A DNA stretch of 64,000 nucleotides, taken from NCBI GenBank assembly GCA_964608265.1, contig CAZSNP010000009.1, positions 1 to 64,000 of the forward strand, in the 5' to 3' direction. The notes under the pieces are model-generated. The model was not told the DNA's origin. It made no database searches and saw only the letters and a program-made list of their open reading frames with translations. The position numbers were made by a program, and so were the translations under genes. Below, piece by piece: positions 1-8,451 of the stretch; positions within the stretch are counted from its first letter, which is position 1, and the number at the start of each line of letters is the position of its first letter. This DNA is from JANWXR01 sp964608265. Its GTDB lineage: Bacteria; Chloroflexota; Anaerolineae; Anaerolineales; UBA6663.

Positions 1-85
1 CGTCCGTTTCACCACCATCTTTCACTCATCCATTCCCACATCACGAGCATTGACCATAGCCTGCGATGTTTCGCGCTGCACCGCC

Positions 86-238
86 GGCCTAGCAGCCTGT
101 CGGAGAGACATTGCCTTGCTGAGAAAAGCCCCACTTGGGCTCATTCTCGCGGTGAAAATGCAAGGCCGTGCCCCACTTATTGGCGAAAGACGGCTTGGAA
201 TTGGGGCGGTTCTTTTCACTCCGACAGCCTGCTAGGCC
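86..238. mobile_element. MITE-like element with 23-bp inverted ends
   Basis: The ends at 86-108 and 216-238 are inverted copies matching at 21 of 23 positions and beginning GGCCTAGCAG. The 107-bp interior has no convincing gene, so this looks like a non-autonomous element or an IS remnant. Its right end supplies the TAG stop (232-234) of the adjacent small membrane-protein gene. I did not find a clear target-site duplication. The bases before position 86 carry no recognisable gene. Confidence 0.6.
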
Positions 239-612
239 TTCCATTCCAGTCCCCTCGACGCCGAGCCATCGGGCGGTGGGGCCGGCCGGCCGCGCGGCGC
301 GCCCTGCCCGGCCTTGATGTCGGCCACCGCCGCCTCGAGCGCGCCGTGCATCAACCAGTAATTCAACACCCAGGCCAAAAAGCCCAGGACCAGCACCACC
401 GATCCGCCGCGCACCACGACCATCAACAGATCGGCCCCGGCCAGCAGCGAGAGGATCGTCGTGATCAGCGTGGCGACTATGACGGTGTACAGCGAGACGG
501 CATAGGCAGTCTCGATCAGCATGGGCGCGCGCGGCGCTCGGGTTTTCTTCGGCGCGCCCTCCTTGTTTTCGCCGGCCTCAACCGGAACCAGCGCCTTTGA
601 CTCGTCACTCAT
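232..612 (-). CDS. small two-helix membrane protein next to flhF
   Basis: This 126-residue protein is not one I recognise. It has a charged Lys/Arg/Glu-rich N-terminus (1-30), two hydrophobic segments at about 33-57 and 60-88, and a Pro/Gly-rich tail. It is the last gene of the fliR-flhB-flhA-flhF block, 12 bp after flhF, so it is probably co-transcribed and may be an accessory membrane component. The tail ends inside an inverted-repeat element that provides the stop codon, so the natural C-terminus may have been longer. The role is unknown. Confidence 0.6.
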   Translation of the reverse strand: MSDESKALVPVEAGENKEGAPKKTRAPRAPMLIETAYAVSLYTVIVATLITTILSLLAGADLLMVVVRGGSVVLVLGFLAWVLNYWLMHGALEAAVADIKAGQGAPRGRPAPPPDGSASRGLEWKA

Positions 613-624
613 CGTTGCCTCCCA

Positions 625-1851
625 TCATTGCATCAACCCGCTGACCAGCGCCCCGGCGCTGGCGGGATGAAGCTCATCGAGCGCGCCGGGGCCGGTGGTG
701 AAGTACACCATCGGCAGGCGGCTGCGCCAGGCCAGGTTGACGACGCTGCCGAGCGTGCTGGTCTCATCCAACTTCGTCAACAGCAAGCCTTTGAGATCGA
801 GCGTGCCGAAGGCCGCGCACATATCGGCCAGATCAGCATCCTTGGCGGTGGCCGGCGCGGCGAGGTAGGTATGCCGGCCCGGCACGGTGCCGAGGAGTTG
901 CAATAACTCGATCACATCGGCCTTGCGCCGCGGGTTGCAGCCCGGCGTGTCCACCAGAATCAAATCGGTATCCCTCTCGGCGACGATGGCCCGGGCGAGA
1001 TCAGCGCCCGAATAAACCACGCGGAACGGCAGCTTGAGGGCATCGGCGTACACGCGGGCCTGCGCAATCGCGCCGGCGCGGATCGTATCGGCGCTGACCC
1101 AGGCCACGCGCAGTTTCTCGGTTCGAGTGTGGTGGGCGGCGATCTTGCCCAGCGTCGTCGTCTTGCCCGAGCCGCTGGCCCCGACCACGCACACGACCTT
1201 CGGCCCTTGGCCGGGGATGGCCGTCGTCGTCAGCGCGGTGCTCGGCCAGATGCGCAGCCCGGCCTCGAGCTGGCGGGCGATGTGCTCGCGCACGCGGGCG
1301 CGGTCCTCAAGGGCGCGCGGGCTGAGCGTCGCCGCGCAATTTGCTGTGACTTTTTGAATCAACTCCTCAGCCAGTCCGTGCGCCGCCAGCGCGCGCTGAA
1401 CGTCGAGCAGCGGCCCGGAATACGCCGGGCCGGCGGCGGGGGAGGGAGCGGCCTCGATTGGCTGCGACACCTCGGGCGTTCCCGGGGCGACGAGTGGCCC
1501 GGCCTCGTTGAGGGCCGGCAGCTCGGGGGCGGCGGCCCTGCCACCCTTCACCGTCGGCATGGCCACCACTTCGACGCGCGGCTTGCGCCACACCTGCCAG
1601 CCCGCGCCGCCCGGCACCTGCCGCACGCTCACCACCAACGCCTCCGGGCCCAGCTCGCGCTGAACGATATCGAGCGCCTCGGCCACGGTGCCGGCCTGAA
1701 AGGTGCGCGCGCCGGCGTTGGCCGATTTGGCGTTGGCCAGCGCCTGGCGCACCGCGGTCTGCAATTCGAGCCTCGTCATTTGCTCGGGCGTCTGGTAGGC
1801 CTGCGCGACTGCCGGCTTGAAGGGCTGGCTGGGTTTGGCTTTGGCCTTCAT
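625..1851 (-). CDS. flhF: flagellar biosynthesis GTPase FlhF
   Basis: This is an SRP-type GTPase that in other bacteria sets flagellar position and number at the membrane with the export apparatus. Residues 1-145 form the variable Ala/Pro-rich B region, about 150-210 a helical N domain, and 218-408 the G domain. Visible motifs are the P-loop GASGSGKT (224-231), DTPG (301-304) and TKLDE (359-363). The length of 408 residues is normal for the family. The start codon overlaps the flhA stop by 4 bp (ATGA), which indicates translational coupling. It is encoded directly after flhA, as in many flagellar clusters. Confidence 0.95.
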   Translation of the reverse strand: MKAKAKPSQPFKPAVAQAYQTPEQMTRLELQTAVRQALANAKSANAGARTFQAGTVAEALDIVQRELGPEALVVSVRQVPGGAGWQVWRKPRVEVVAMPTVKGGRAAAPELPALNEAGPLVAPGTPEVSQPIEAAPSPAAGPAYSGPLLDVQRALAAHGLAEELIQKVTANCAATLSPRALEDRARVREHIARQLEAGLRIWPSTALTTTAIPGQGPKVVCVVGASGSGKTTTLGKIAAHHTRTEKLRVAWVSADTIRAGAIAQARVYADALKLPFRVVYSGADLARAIVAERDTDLILVDTPGCNPRRKADVIELLQLLGTVPGRHTYLAAPATAKDADLADMCAAFGTLDLKGLLLTKLDETSTLGSVVNLAWRSRLPMVYFTTGPGALDELHPASAGALVSGLMQ

Positions 1852-3938
1852 CGCACCGGCTCCGGATACTCGACCATGCCGTGCCCCTGCACCGGCGTGC
1901 CGGGGGCCACTTCCGAATACGCCAGCACGACGAGGTTGGGCAGCGACCGCTCGATCAGGCGCCGGAAGGCGAGCCGCAACTCCCGCGGGCAGAGCAGCAC
2001 CGGCTGATGGCCGGCCTGCGCCAGCCGCTCCATTTGCTCGCCGGTGCGCACGATGAGTTGCTGCGCCAGCGCGGCCTCGATCTGAAAGCCCAGCCCGCGT
2101 TCCGCCGGGCCGAGCGCAGCCTTGAGCGTCGCTTCCACCTGCGGCGCGAGCGTGAACACATGCACTTTGCCATCCTCGGCGCGATACTGATTGGACAGCG
2201 TGCGGGCGAAGGTCTGGCGCACGGCCTCGGCCAGCACATCGGCGTCGCGGGTGACGCGCGCGCTGTTGGCCAGCACCTCGAGGATGCCGCCCAAATCGCG
2301 CACCGGCACCCGTTCGCGCAGCAGGTTGCGCAGCACATCCTGCACCTCGCCCAACGTCAACAGCTCGGGCACCAGCCCGCCGACGACGGCGGGCTGATTG
2401 GCCTTCACGCGGTCGAGCATCTCCTGCACCTCCTGCCGGCCGAGCAGGGCCGGGGCGTGCGCGCGCACGACCTCGGTGAGGTGCGTGCTCATCACCGTGA
2501 GCGGATCAACGACCGTAAAGCCGAGCAGCTCCGCCCGCCCCTTTTCGGTTTCGTTGATCCACAGCGCCGGCAGGCCAAAGGCCGGCTCGACGGTCGGCAC
2601 ACCGGCCAGTTGATCCAGCCCGGCGTCGGAGCCGGGGATGGCGAGATACCGGTCGAGCAGGATGTCGCTCCTGGCCACTTCCTCGCCGCGCACCTTGACG
2701 CGATAGGCGTTCGGCTGCAGCCGCAGGTTGTCGCGGATGCGGACCTTGGGCAACACCACGCCCAATTCGGTGGCGAGTTGTTTGCGGATGGCGCTGACAC
2801 GCCGCAACAGATTCTCGGGCCGCTCGTCGCTGACCAGCGGGATGAGGCCGTAACCGATTTCGACCTCGAGCGGATCGACGACGAGGAGGGCGGCCACTTC
2901 CTCCGGCCCTTCGAGCGCGGGGACGGCCGGGCCGGCGGGCAGCTCGGGCGCGGGCGGCCTGCGTTCGGCCCGCCAGACGAAATAGGCCGCGCTGCCGAGC
3001 GCGCCGCCAACCATGACGAAGGGCGCGATCGGCATGCCGGGGATGAGGCCCATGCCGACGACGATGACGGCGACGACGCTGAGCACCGGCACGTTCGACA
3101 GTTGCCTGACGACATCGGCGCCGAGGGAGACTTCCGATGTTGAGCGGGTGACGATGAGGCCGGCGGCGGTGCTGATGAGGAGGGCCGGGATTTGGATGAC
3201 CAGCCCGGCGCCGACCGTGAGCAGCGTGTTGGTCTGCAGCGCCTCGAGCGGGGCCAGGCCGCGCTGCAGCATGCCGATGACGACGCCGCCGAGCACGTTG
3301 ACGAAGACGATGATGATGGCGGCGGTCGCATCCCCGCGCACGAACTTGCTCGAGCCGTCCATCGCGCCGTAGAAGTCGGCCTCGGTCTGGATGTGGCGGC
3401 GGCGTTCGCGCGCTTCGGTCTCGTCAATGATGCCGGCGTTGAGGTCGGCGTCAATCGAAAGTTGCTTGCCGGGCATGGCGTCGAGGGTGAAGCGCGCGGC
3501 GACCTCGGAGACGCGGCCCGTGCCGTTGGTGATGACGATGAACTGAATGATCATCAGCATCAAAAAGACCACCACCCCGACCACATAATTGCCGCCGACC
3601 ACCAGATCGCCGAAGGTGGTGATGACCTTGCCGGCATCGCCGCTGAGCAAAATCGCCCGGCTGGCCGCCATGTTGAGTCCCAGGCGATAGAGCGTGACCA
3701 GCAGCAGCACCGACGGCAAGGCGTTGAAATCCACCGGGCGCTTGATGTACATCGCCAGCAGCATGATGCCGACCGAGGCCGCCAGGTTGAGGGCGATCAG
3801 CAGGTCGAGCGCCAGCGGCGGCAGCGGCACGATCATCAACCCGATGATGAGGATGAGCAGCACTACCAGCACGGCGTCGCGCGAACCCATCAGGCTGCGC
3901 CAGTCGAAGCGCGGAAGAACGGTGGAGGCGGTGGTCAT
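1848..3938 (-). CDS. flhA: flagellar export protein FlhA
   Basis: FlhA is the large export-gate protein of the flagellar type III apparatus. The N-terminal half (about residues 12-320 of 696) holds the transmembrane helices and the conserved FHIPEP-type region, with a MPGKQLSIDADLNAG stretch in the first cytoplasmic loop. The C-terminal half is the cytoplasmic ring domain that docks chaperone-substrate pairs. I chose the ATG at 3938 because an upstream in-frame start (3983) would run 32 bp into flhB, whereas 3938 leaves a 13-bp gap. It overlaps flhF by 4 bp. No defects were seen. Confidence 0.96.
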   Translation of the reverse strand: MTTASTVLPRFDWRSLMGSRDAVLVVLLILIIGLMIVPLPPLALDLLIALNLAASVGIMLLAMYIKRPVDFNALPSVLLLVTLYRLGLNMAASRAILLSGDAGKVITTFGDLVVGGNYVVGVVVFLMLMIIQFIVITNGTGRVSEVAARFTLDAMPGKQLSIDADLNAGIIDETEARERRRHIQTEADFYGAMDGSSKFVRGDATAAIIIVFVNVLGGVVIGMLQRGLAPLEALQTNTLLTVGAGLVIQIPALLISTAAGLIVTRSTSEVSLGADVVRQLSNVPVLSVVAVIVVGMGLIPGMPIAPFVMVGGALGSAAYFVWRAERRPPAPELPAGPAVPALEGPEEVAALLVVDPLEVEIGYGLIPLVSDERPENLLRRVSAIRKQLATELGVVLPKVRIRDNLRLQPNAYRVKVRGEEVARSDILLDRYLAIPGSDAGLDQLAGVPTVEPAFGLPALWINETEKGRAELLGFTVVDPLTVMSTHLTEVVRAHAPALLGRQEVQEMLDRVKANQPAVVGGLVPELLTLGEVQDVLRNLLRERVPVRDLGGILEVLANSARVTRDADVLAEAVRQTFARTLSNQYRAEDGKVHVFTLAPQVEATLKAALGPAERGLGFQIEAALAQQLIVRTGEQMERLAQAGHQPVLLCPRELRLAFRRLIERSLPNLVVLAYSEVAPGTPVQGHGMVEYPEPVR

Positions 3939-3951
3939 GCTTGACGGAGAA

Positions 3952-5037
3952 TCACAGGCTGAGAGAATTCTCCGCTCCTCCATTTCTCTTCTGAGCTTTC
4001 AGCCGGAACACGAAGGCCAGGACTTCCGCTACGGCGGTGTACAACTCGGGCGGCACTTCCTGATCAACCTCGACCAGCCGATAGAGCGTGCGCGCCAGGG
4101 GTGGGTTCTCGATGATGGGGACGTTGTGCTGCTGCGCGATCTCGCGGATGCGCAGGGCGAGGAGGGCGGAGCCTTTGGCGACGACCTGCGGCGCGCCCAT
4201 CTCAGCGCGGTCGTATTGCAGGGCGACGGCGAAGTGGGTGGGGTTGGTGATGACGACGTCGGCCCTGGGCACGCGCGCCATCATCCGTTGCCGCGCGAGG
4301 CGGCGGGCCTGCTGCTTGATCCGGCCACGGATGACGGGGTCGCCTTCCTGCGACTTCATATCCTCCCTGACTTCCTCCTTCGTCATCCTCAACGACTTCA
4401 TCCACTGCCAGCGCTGGTAGGCGTAGTCGGCCACCGCCAGCACGAGGTACACCCCGCCCACCCGCATCCCCAGCCCGTACGCGAGTTCAGCCAACCGGGC
4501 GAGCGCCAGCCGCAGTTCGGCCTGGCTGAGGAGGACGACGGCCTCGCGCTGTTCCTGCAGATAGAGGTAAGCCACCCCCCCGATGACGACGAGTTTGAGC
4601 AGCGCCTTGAGCAACTCGAACAGGCCGTTGAGCGACAGGATGCGTTTGAAGCCTTCCAGTGGATTGACGCGACTGAGATCGGCGAACGGGCGCTTCTCCG
4701 GCCAGTGCCAGCCGATCTGCATCATCGTGACGAGGATGCCCGTTGCCATCAGCCCGAGGATGACGATGGCCATCGGGCCCCCCAGCGACAGCGCGTCCAG
4801 CGCGATCAGGTTCAGAAAATCCGCGCCGCTGAACTCGCCGCGTGGCAACGTCGTCAGCGCGCGGCGCAGGGTGCCGGCCAATCCGCTCACGACCGCCGCG
4901 CCCGGCCCATACAGCAGCGCCACACCGATCAACAGGATCGCGGCGGTGTTCAGTTCCACGCTGCGCGCCACCTGGCCCCGGTCGCGGGCCTCGGACAAGC
5001 GGCGTGGGGTGGGGGCTTCGGTGCGATTGTCCGACAC
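3952..5037 (-). CDS. flhB: flagellar export switch protein FlhB
   Basis: FlhB switches export from rod/hook to filament substrates. The N-terminus (SDNRTEAPTPRRLSEARDRG) is the classic family signature. Four hydrophobic regions follow up to about residue 210, and then the cytoplasmic domain with the self-cleaving NPTH motif at 265-268. The length of 361 residues is typical. It starts 1 bp after the fliR stop, so the two are tightly coupled. The C-terminus ends in a short charged tail. Confidence 0.96.
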   Translation of the reverse strand: MSDNRTEAPTPRRLSEARDRGQVARSVELNTAAILLIGVALLYGPGAAVVSGLAGTLRRALTTLPRGEFSGADFLNLIALDALSLGGPMAIVILGLMATGILVTMMQIGWHWPEKRPFADLSRVNPLEGFKRILSLNGLFELLKALLKLVVIGGVAYLYLQEQREAVVLLSQAELRLALARLAELAYGLGMRVGGVYLVLAVADYAYQRWQWMKSLRMTKEEVREDMKSQEGDPVIRGRIKQQARRLARQRMMARVPRADVVITNPTHFAVALQYDRAEMGAPQVVAKGSALLALRIREIAQQHNVPIIENPPLARTLYRLVEVDQEVPPELYTAVAEVLAFVFRLKAQKRNGGAENSLSL

Positions 5038-5038
5038 A

Positions 5039-5824
5039 TCAGGCTCCCAAGAGATTCAACATGCGCGGCCCGATGGCGCGCATCAGGTCGCTCAGCAGGG
5101 GCGTGAGCAGCGAGAGCGACAGGGTGAGCGTGAGCAACGTCAGCCCGATCTTCAGCGGCGCATCGAAGAAGAAGACCTGCACCTGCGGCGCGACGCGCGA
5201 GAGCAGGCCGAGGGCCACGTCGGCCATCAGCGCCGCGCCGATGACGGGCAGCGCCATCAACGTGCCCAACCCGATGAGCTGCGCGGCCAACCGCATCAAC
5301 GGCTGCGCGCTTTCCACGGGGTCACCGAGCAGGGCCGCCGGCAGCGGGCTGTTGACGGGCACGAGCAGAAACGATTGGTGCACGGCGACGAGCACGAGGT
5401 GATGCCCATTGAGGATCATGAAGAGCAGCATCGCAGTGAGCAAAAACAACTGATCGAGCGCCGTGCCCGAGGTGCCGAGGGCGGGGTTGAGGACGCGGCC
5501 CGAGCCGAAGCCGCCGCTCACGCCCATCAACTCGCCCGCCGTCTGCACCGCGCCGAACGCCAGTGAGGCCGCGAAGCCGGCCAACACGCCCAGGCACAGT
5601 TCGCGCGCCACGGCGAGGGCCATCTCCAGCGCAGAGAGGGAGGCGGCTTCAGGGGGCAGCGGCTGCCAGGGGATCAGCAGCATCGTCAACAAAATCCCCA
5701 ACGCCACGCGCACCCGGGCGGGGATGCCGCGACCGCCCAGCATCGGCACCGGGGCCAGCATGGCCATGAGGCGCGTGAAGGCCAACAGAAAAAGTTGCGC
5801 CTGGGCGATGGAAATCGTCGGCAT
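5039..5824 (-). CDS. fliR: flagellar export gate protein FliR
   Basis: FliR is a 261-residue polytopic component of the FliPQR export gate. It has five or six hydrophobic segments and the GVSGGFGSGRVLNPALG loop typical of the family. It is the first gene of the fliR-flhB-flhA-flhF block. The ATG at 5824 has no clear ribosome binding site. The -10 element of the repeated-box promoter lies only 6 bp upstream (5831-5836), so the transcript would begin at or next to the start codon and may be leaderless. FliP and FliQ lie in the neighbouring operon rather than this one. Confidence 0.93.
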   Translation of the reverse strand: MPTISIAQAQLFLLAFTRLMAMLAPVPMLGGRGIPARVRVALGILLTMLLIPWQPLPPEAASLSALEMALAVARELCLGVLAGFAASLAFGAVQTAGELMGVSGGFGSGRVLNPALGTSGTALDQLFLLTAMLLFMILNGHHLVLVAVHQSFLLVPVNSPLPAALLGDPVESAQPLMRLAAQLIGLGTLMALPVIGAALMADVALGLLSRVAPQVQVFFFDAPLKIGLTLLTLTLSLSLLTPLLSDLMRAIGPRMLNLLGA

Positions 5825-5830
5825 GCGCTC

Positions 5831-5896
5831 AGGGTAGCCGACGGGTATGGGATTGTCTGTAAAGGGGTAATGAACTGGGGCTAAAGGCCTCGTAAA
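5831..5896 (-). promoter_or_regulatory. repeated-box promoter for fliR operon
   Basis: Plus-strand boxes TAAA (5860), TGAA (5871), TAAA (5882) and TAAA (5893) are spaced exactly 11 bp apart. On the coding strand the proximal box reads TTTACA (5858-5863) and is followed after 21 bp by TACCCT (5831-5836) as the -10. The same layout precedes five other operons here. The period fits binding by an OmpR/PhoB-type regulator (family knowledge); which one is inference. Confidence 0.75.
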
Positions 5897-5917
5897 TATG
5901 CGGCCTTGCTCTAAAGT

Positions 5918-6664
5918 CTACGCGGGTCTGGCCGAGTCGCCGGCTTCACTGATCTCGCCGCGAGCCATGGGTGTGAGATAAAACGCCTCGACCACGCGCG
6001 GATCGAAGTGGCTGCCACTGCCGGCCTGGATGCGATCCAGCGCGACCGAGACCGGCTGGGCCGATTTGTACGGGCGTGAGGTGGTGATGGCGTCGAAGGC
6101 GTCGGCGATGGAGAAGATGCGGGCGGCCAGCGGAATAGCCTCCCCCGCCAGCCCGCTCGGGTAGCCGTTGCCGTCCCAGCGTTCGTGATGATAGAGCACG
6201 ACGGGCAGCGACGCCGCGAAGAAATCCAACCCAAACAGAATCTCATGACCGAGTTTGGGATGGCGGCGCATGATGACCCACTCCTCCTCGCTGAGCGGGC
6301 CGGGCTTGCGCAGGATGGCGTCGGGGATGCCGATCTTGCCGACATCGTGCAACAGCGCGCCCAATTCCAGCGCCGCGAGCTCCTCAACGGAAAGGTTCAT
6401 CACCCGGCCAATCGTCATAGCGTAGTGCGTCACCCGTGTCGAGTGCTCCTCGGTTTCGGTGTCGCGCAAGTCGAGGGCGCGCGTGAGCGAGATGAGCATG
6501 TGCCGATAGGCGCGCTCCAACTCCTCGCGGCGAGCGCGCTCGGCCTGAAAAACCTTGCGCAAGTCGCGGGCATACGACACCAGTTGCCGCTCGGCCAGCA
6601 CCAGCCGTTCGAGCGGGCTTGCGCCCGCAGCCTCGCCGGCGATTGGCTCAGACGACAGGCTCAT
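5918..6664 (-). CDS. HD-GYP domain phosphodiesterase (c-di-GMP)
   Basis: This 248-residue protein has a short coiled N-terminus (20-60) followed by an HD-GYP domain. HD is at 106-107 (LLHDVGKIGIPD), HHE at 159-161 and DGNGYP at 164-169, so the metal-binding and signature residues of c-di-GMP hydrolases are present. It has no receiver domain of its own. The gene immediately upstream encodes a single receiver and overlaps it by 17 bp, so the pair looks like a split version of the common receiver-HD-GYP protein. It closes the flbD-mot-fli operon and probably lowers c-di-GMP in connection with motility. Confidence 0.9.
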   Translation of the reverse strand: MSLSSEPIAGEAAGASPLERLVLAERQLVSYARDLRKVFQAERARREELERAYRHMLISLTRALDLRDTETEEHSTRVTHYAMTIGRVMNLSVEELAALELGALLHDVGKIGIPDAILRKPGPLSEEEWVIMRRHPKLGHEILFGLDFFAASLPVVLYHHERWDGNGYPSGLAGEAIPLAARIFSIADAFDAITTSRPYKSAQPVSVALDRIQAGSGSHFDPRVVEAFYLTPMARGEISEAGDSARPA

Positions 6665-7043
6665 AGGCTCCCTGCCACTGCGTCAAGGCGCGTTGCACTT
6701 TGTCGCTCAGCAGCCGAGGGTCGAAGGGCTTCAACACAAAGTCACGCGCGCCGGCCCGGATGGCCTGCTGCACGACATCGCGCATGCCGAGGGCCGAGAT
6801 CACGATGACGGGCACGGCGCTGTAGAGGGTCTGCATCTCGCGCAACACCTCCAGCCCGCTGCGGCGCGGCAGCAGGATGTCCATCAGCACCAGGTCGGGC
6901 CGGTGTTCGCGCACGGCCGCCAGCGCCGCCGCGCCATCGGCTGCGACGAGGATTTCGGCGTGGGGCACGGCGCGCATCACCGCCAGCCGGGTGAGGTCCC
7001 GCATCACGCGATCATCCTCGACCAACAGGATCGTGGTGGGCAT
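6648..7043 (-). CDS. single-domain response regulator (receiver)
   Basis: This is a 131-residue CheY-like receiver. It shows the acidic pair EDD (10-12 region), phospho-acceptor Asp in LVLMDILLP (about D55), the Thr/Ser switch in VISA and KPFD near 105. The start at 7043 was chosen because the receiver fold begins there; the reading frame upstream carries no homology. It overlaps the HD-GYP gene by 17 bp and lies 7 bp after a small basic ORF. A partner role with the HD-GYP enzyme is inferred from the overlap. Confidence 0.9.
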   Translation of the reverse strand: MPTTILLVEDDRVMRDLTRLAVMRAVPHAEILVAADGAAALAAVREHRPDLVLMDILLPRRSGLEVLREMQTLYSAVPVIVISALGMRDVVQQAIRAGARDFVLKPFDPRLLSDKVQRALTQWQGAYEPVV

Positions 7044-7050
7044 GCCGCGC

Positions 7051-7323
7051 TCAGGCTCCGCCCTGCCGCGGCCTCTCGGCGCGCAGCCGTTCGAGGCGCG
7101 TGTCGTCGAGATCCAAAATCCGCAGGCTTTCGGGATGAGGCCGGGGCGCGGCCCACAGCCGGCGATTGCGCCGGACGCGCGGTGGCAGCGCCTCGGCCCC
7201 GTAGCCGATGGCTGCCGGGTCGCCTTTGCCGCGCGCGAGCGTGCCCACGCGGGCGAAACCCCGGGACCGCGTTTCGGGCGGCGGTTTGGGGGCGGCGGGG
7301 CGGCCAAAGAGCTGTTTGAACAT
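7051..7323 (-). CDS. small basic hypothetical protein in fli operon
   Basis: This 90-residue ORF is rich in Arg, Pro and Gly and fills the space between fliQ (7 bp away) and the receiver gene (7 bp away), which is why I keep it. It has no signal peptide or membrane segment and no domain I recognise. The LDLDDTRLERLRAE stretch near the end looks helical. Its position suggests a soluble accessory of the export apparatus or the receiver/HD-GYP pair, but that is inference. It could also be a chance frame. Confidence 0.5.
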   Translation of the reverse strand: MFKQLFGRPAAPKPPPETRSRGFARVGTLARGKGDPAAIGYGAEALPPRVRRNRRLWAAPRPHPESLRILDLDDTRLERLRAERPRQGGA

Positions 7324-7330
7324 CGCAGCC

Positions 7331-7600
7331 TCACTGCGGCAGGGTCGGCAGGCTCATAAAGACGTTGGCGGTGAAGGCCAGCATCTGCTGCGCCATCCAC
7401 GAGCCCAGCAGCAGAATCACCAGGCTGACGCCGATGAGCTTGGGCACGAAGTTGAGGGTGACCTCGTTGATCTGCGTCGCGGCCTGAAACAGGCTGATGA
7501 CGCTGCCGATGAGGAGGCTGACGAGCAGCACCGGCGCGGCCAGCGTCAACGTCACGGTCAGGGCGCTCTGGGCAAAGGTGAGGATGTAGGATTCGGTCAT
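7331..7600 (-). CDS. fliQ: flagellar export gate protein FliQ
   Basis: FliQ is a small two-helix subunit of the FliPQR gate. The 89-residue protein matches the family in length and layout: helix 1 at about 14-36, a polar loop with the conserved FQAATQINEVTLNFVPK stretch, and helix 2 at about 52-75. It lies 76 bp after fliP in the usual fliO-fliP-fliQ order, but fliR is in the separate downstream operon. No abnormality was seen. Confidence 0.95.
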   Translation of the reverse strand: MTESYILTFAQSALTVTLTLAAPVLLVSLLIGSVISLFQAATQINEVTLNFVPKLIGVSLVILLLGSWMAQQMLAFTANVFMSLPTLPQ

Positions 7601-7618
7601 GGTTTCACAATAGCCAGT

Positions 7619-7676
7619 CGCCGGTCTCCGGTCACCGGTCGCCCGAGTTCCCTGTCTGCGGGCGCCGGTTGACCGG
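7619..7676. repeat. degenerate CCGGT-rich repeat between fliP and fliQ
   Basis: The 76-bp spacer between fliP and fliQ contains at least five copies of CCGGT in loosely periodic GTCnCCG units. It shows no gene. It resembles three other spacers in the window that are also built from short imperfect units, each with its own unit sequence. Confidence 0.5.
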
Positions 7677-8447
7677 TTACTGGTAGCTGAGCAGCAACGA
7701 GCGCGCGATCAAATACCAGCCGTCCACCATCACAAACAACAGCACCTTGAACGGCAGCGAGACGAGCGAGGGCGGCAGCATCATCATGCCCATCGCCAGC
7801 AGCACGCTCGACACCACCATTTCGATGATGAGGAAGGGCACGTAGATGGCGAAGCCCATCATGAACGCCGTGCGCAATTCGCTGATGACGAAGGCCGGCA
7901 GCAGGGTGGTGGTTGCGATGTCCTCGAGCGCCTCCGGTTTCGGCGCGCCGCTCAGCTCGATGAAGAGGGCCAGGTCTTTCTCGCGCGCGTGCCTGAGCAT
8001 GAAGACCCGCACCGGCCGCGCCGCGCGCTCGAACGCCGTCTGCTGATTGATCTCCTGCCGCAGATAGGGTTGCAGCGCATCGCGGTCCACCTCGGCGTAC
8101 ACCGGCGCCATGACGAAGAACGTCAGCAGCAGCGACAGCCCGACGATGACCTGGTTGGGCGGGGCGGTCGGCGTGCCGATGGCGCTGCGCAGCATCGAGA
8201 GCACGATGACGATGCGGGTGAACGACGTGCACAGGATGAGGATCGTCGGCGCCAGCGACAGCACCGTGAGCAGCACCAGCAATTGCACGCCGCTGCTCAC
8301 CTGTTCCGGCTGACCGGCGGGCTCCACGCTGAGCGTCACACCCGGCGCGGCCAGTTGGGGTGAGGCCGCACATCCGGCCAGCCAAACGGCCGCCAGGGCC
8401 AGCGCAACCGGGCCGCCCGCGCGGCGCAGTGCAAGCGAGGGAGGCAT
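7677..8447 (-). CDS. fliP: flagellar export gate protein FliP
   Basis: FliP forms the core pore of the flagellar export gate. In this 256-residue protein the conserved region (LTVLSLAPTILILCTSFTR, then LRTAFMMGFAIYVPF) is intact. FliP proteins normally carry a cleaved signal peptide; here residues 1-28 form one ending in LAGC, which is a perfect lipobox, so the mature protein may be lipid-anchored at Cys. I took the ATG at 8447, 4 bp after a small upstream ORF, because an earlier start (8513) adds an unrelated polar stretch before the signal peptide. The gene is placed fliO-orf-fliP-fliQ. Confidence 0.92.
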   Translation of the reverse strand: MPPSLALRRAGGPVALALAAVWLAGCAASPQLAAPGVTLSVEPAGQPEQVSSGVQLLVLLTVLSLAPTILILCTSFTRIVIVLSMLRSAIGTPTAPPNQVIVGLSLLLTFFVMAPVYAEVDRDALQPYLRQEINQQTAFERAARPVRVFMLRHAREKDLALFIELSGAPKPEALEDIATTTLLPAFVISELRTAFMMGFAIYVPFLIIEMVVSSVLLAMGMMMLPPSLVSLPFKVLLFVMVDGWYLIARSLLLSYQ

Positions 8448-8451
8448 GGCG

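Noticed and set aside
22..235. Two short overlapping ORFs at the left edge
   Set aside because: They lie in the inverted-repeat element and show no domain, ribosome binding site or neighbour support.
1129..5566. Long plus-strand frames opposite flhF, flhA, flhB and fliR (up to 470 codons)
   Set aside because: They are antisense frames of high-GC genes, full of His/Gln/Arg low-complexity text and without any domain; the minus-strand genes are certain.
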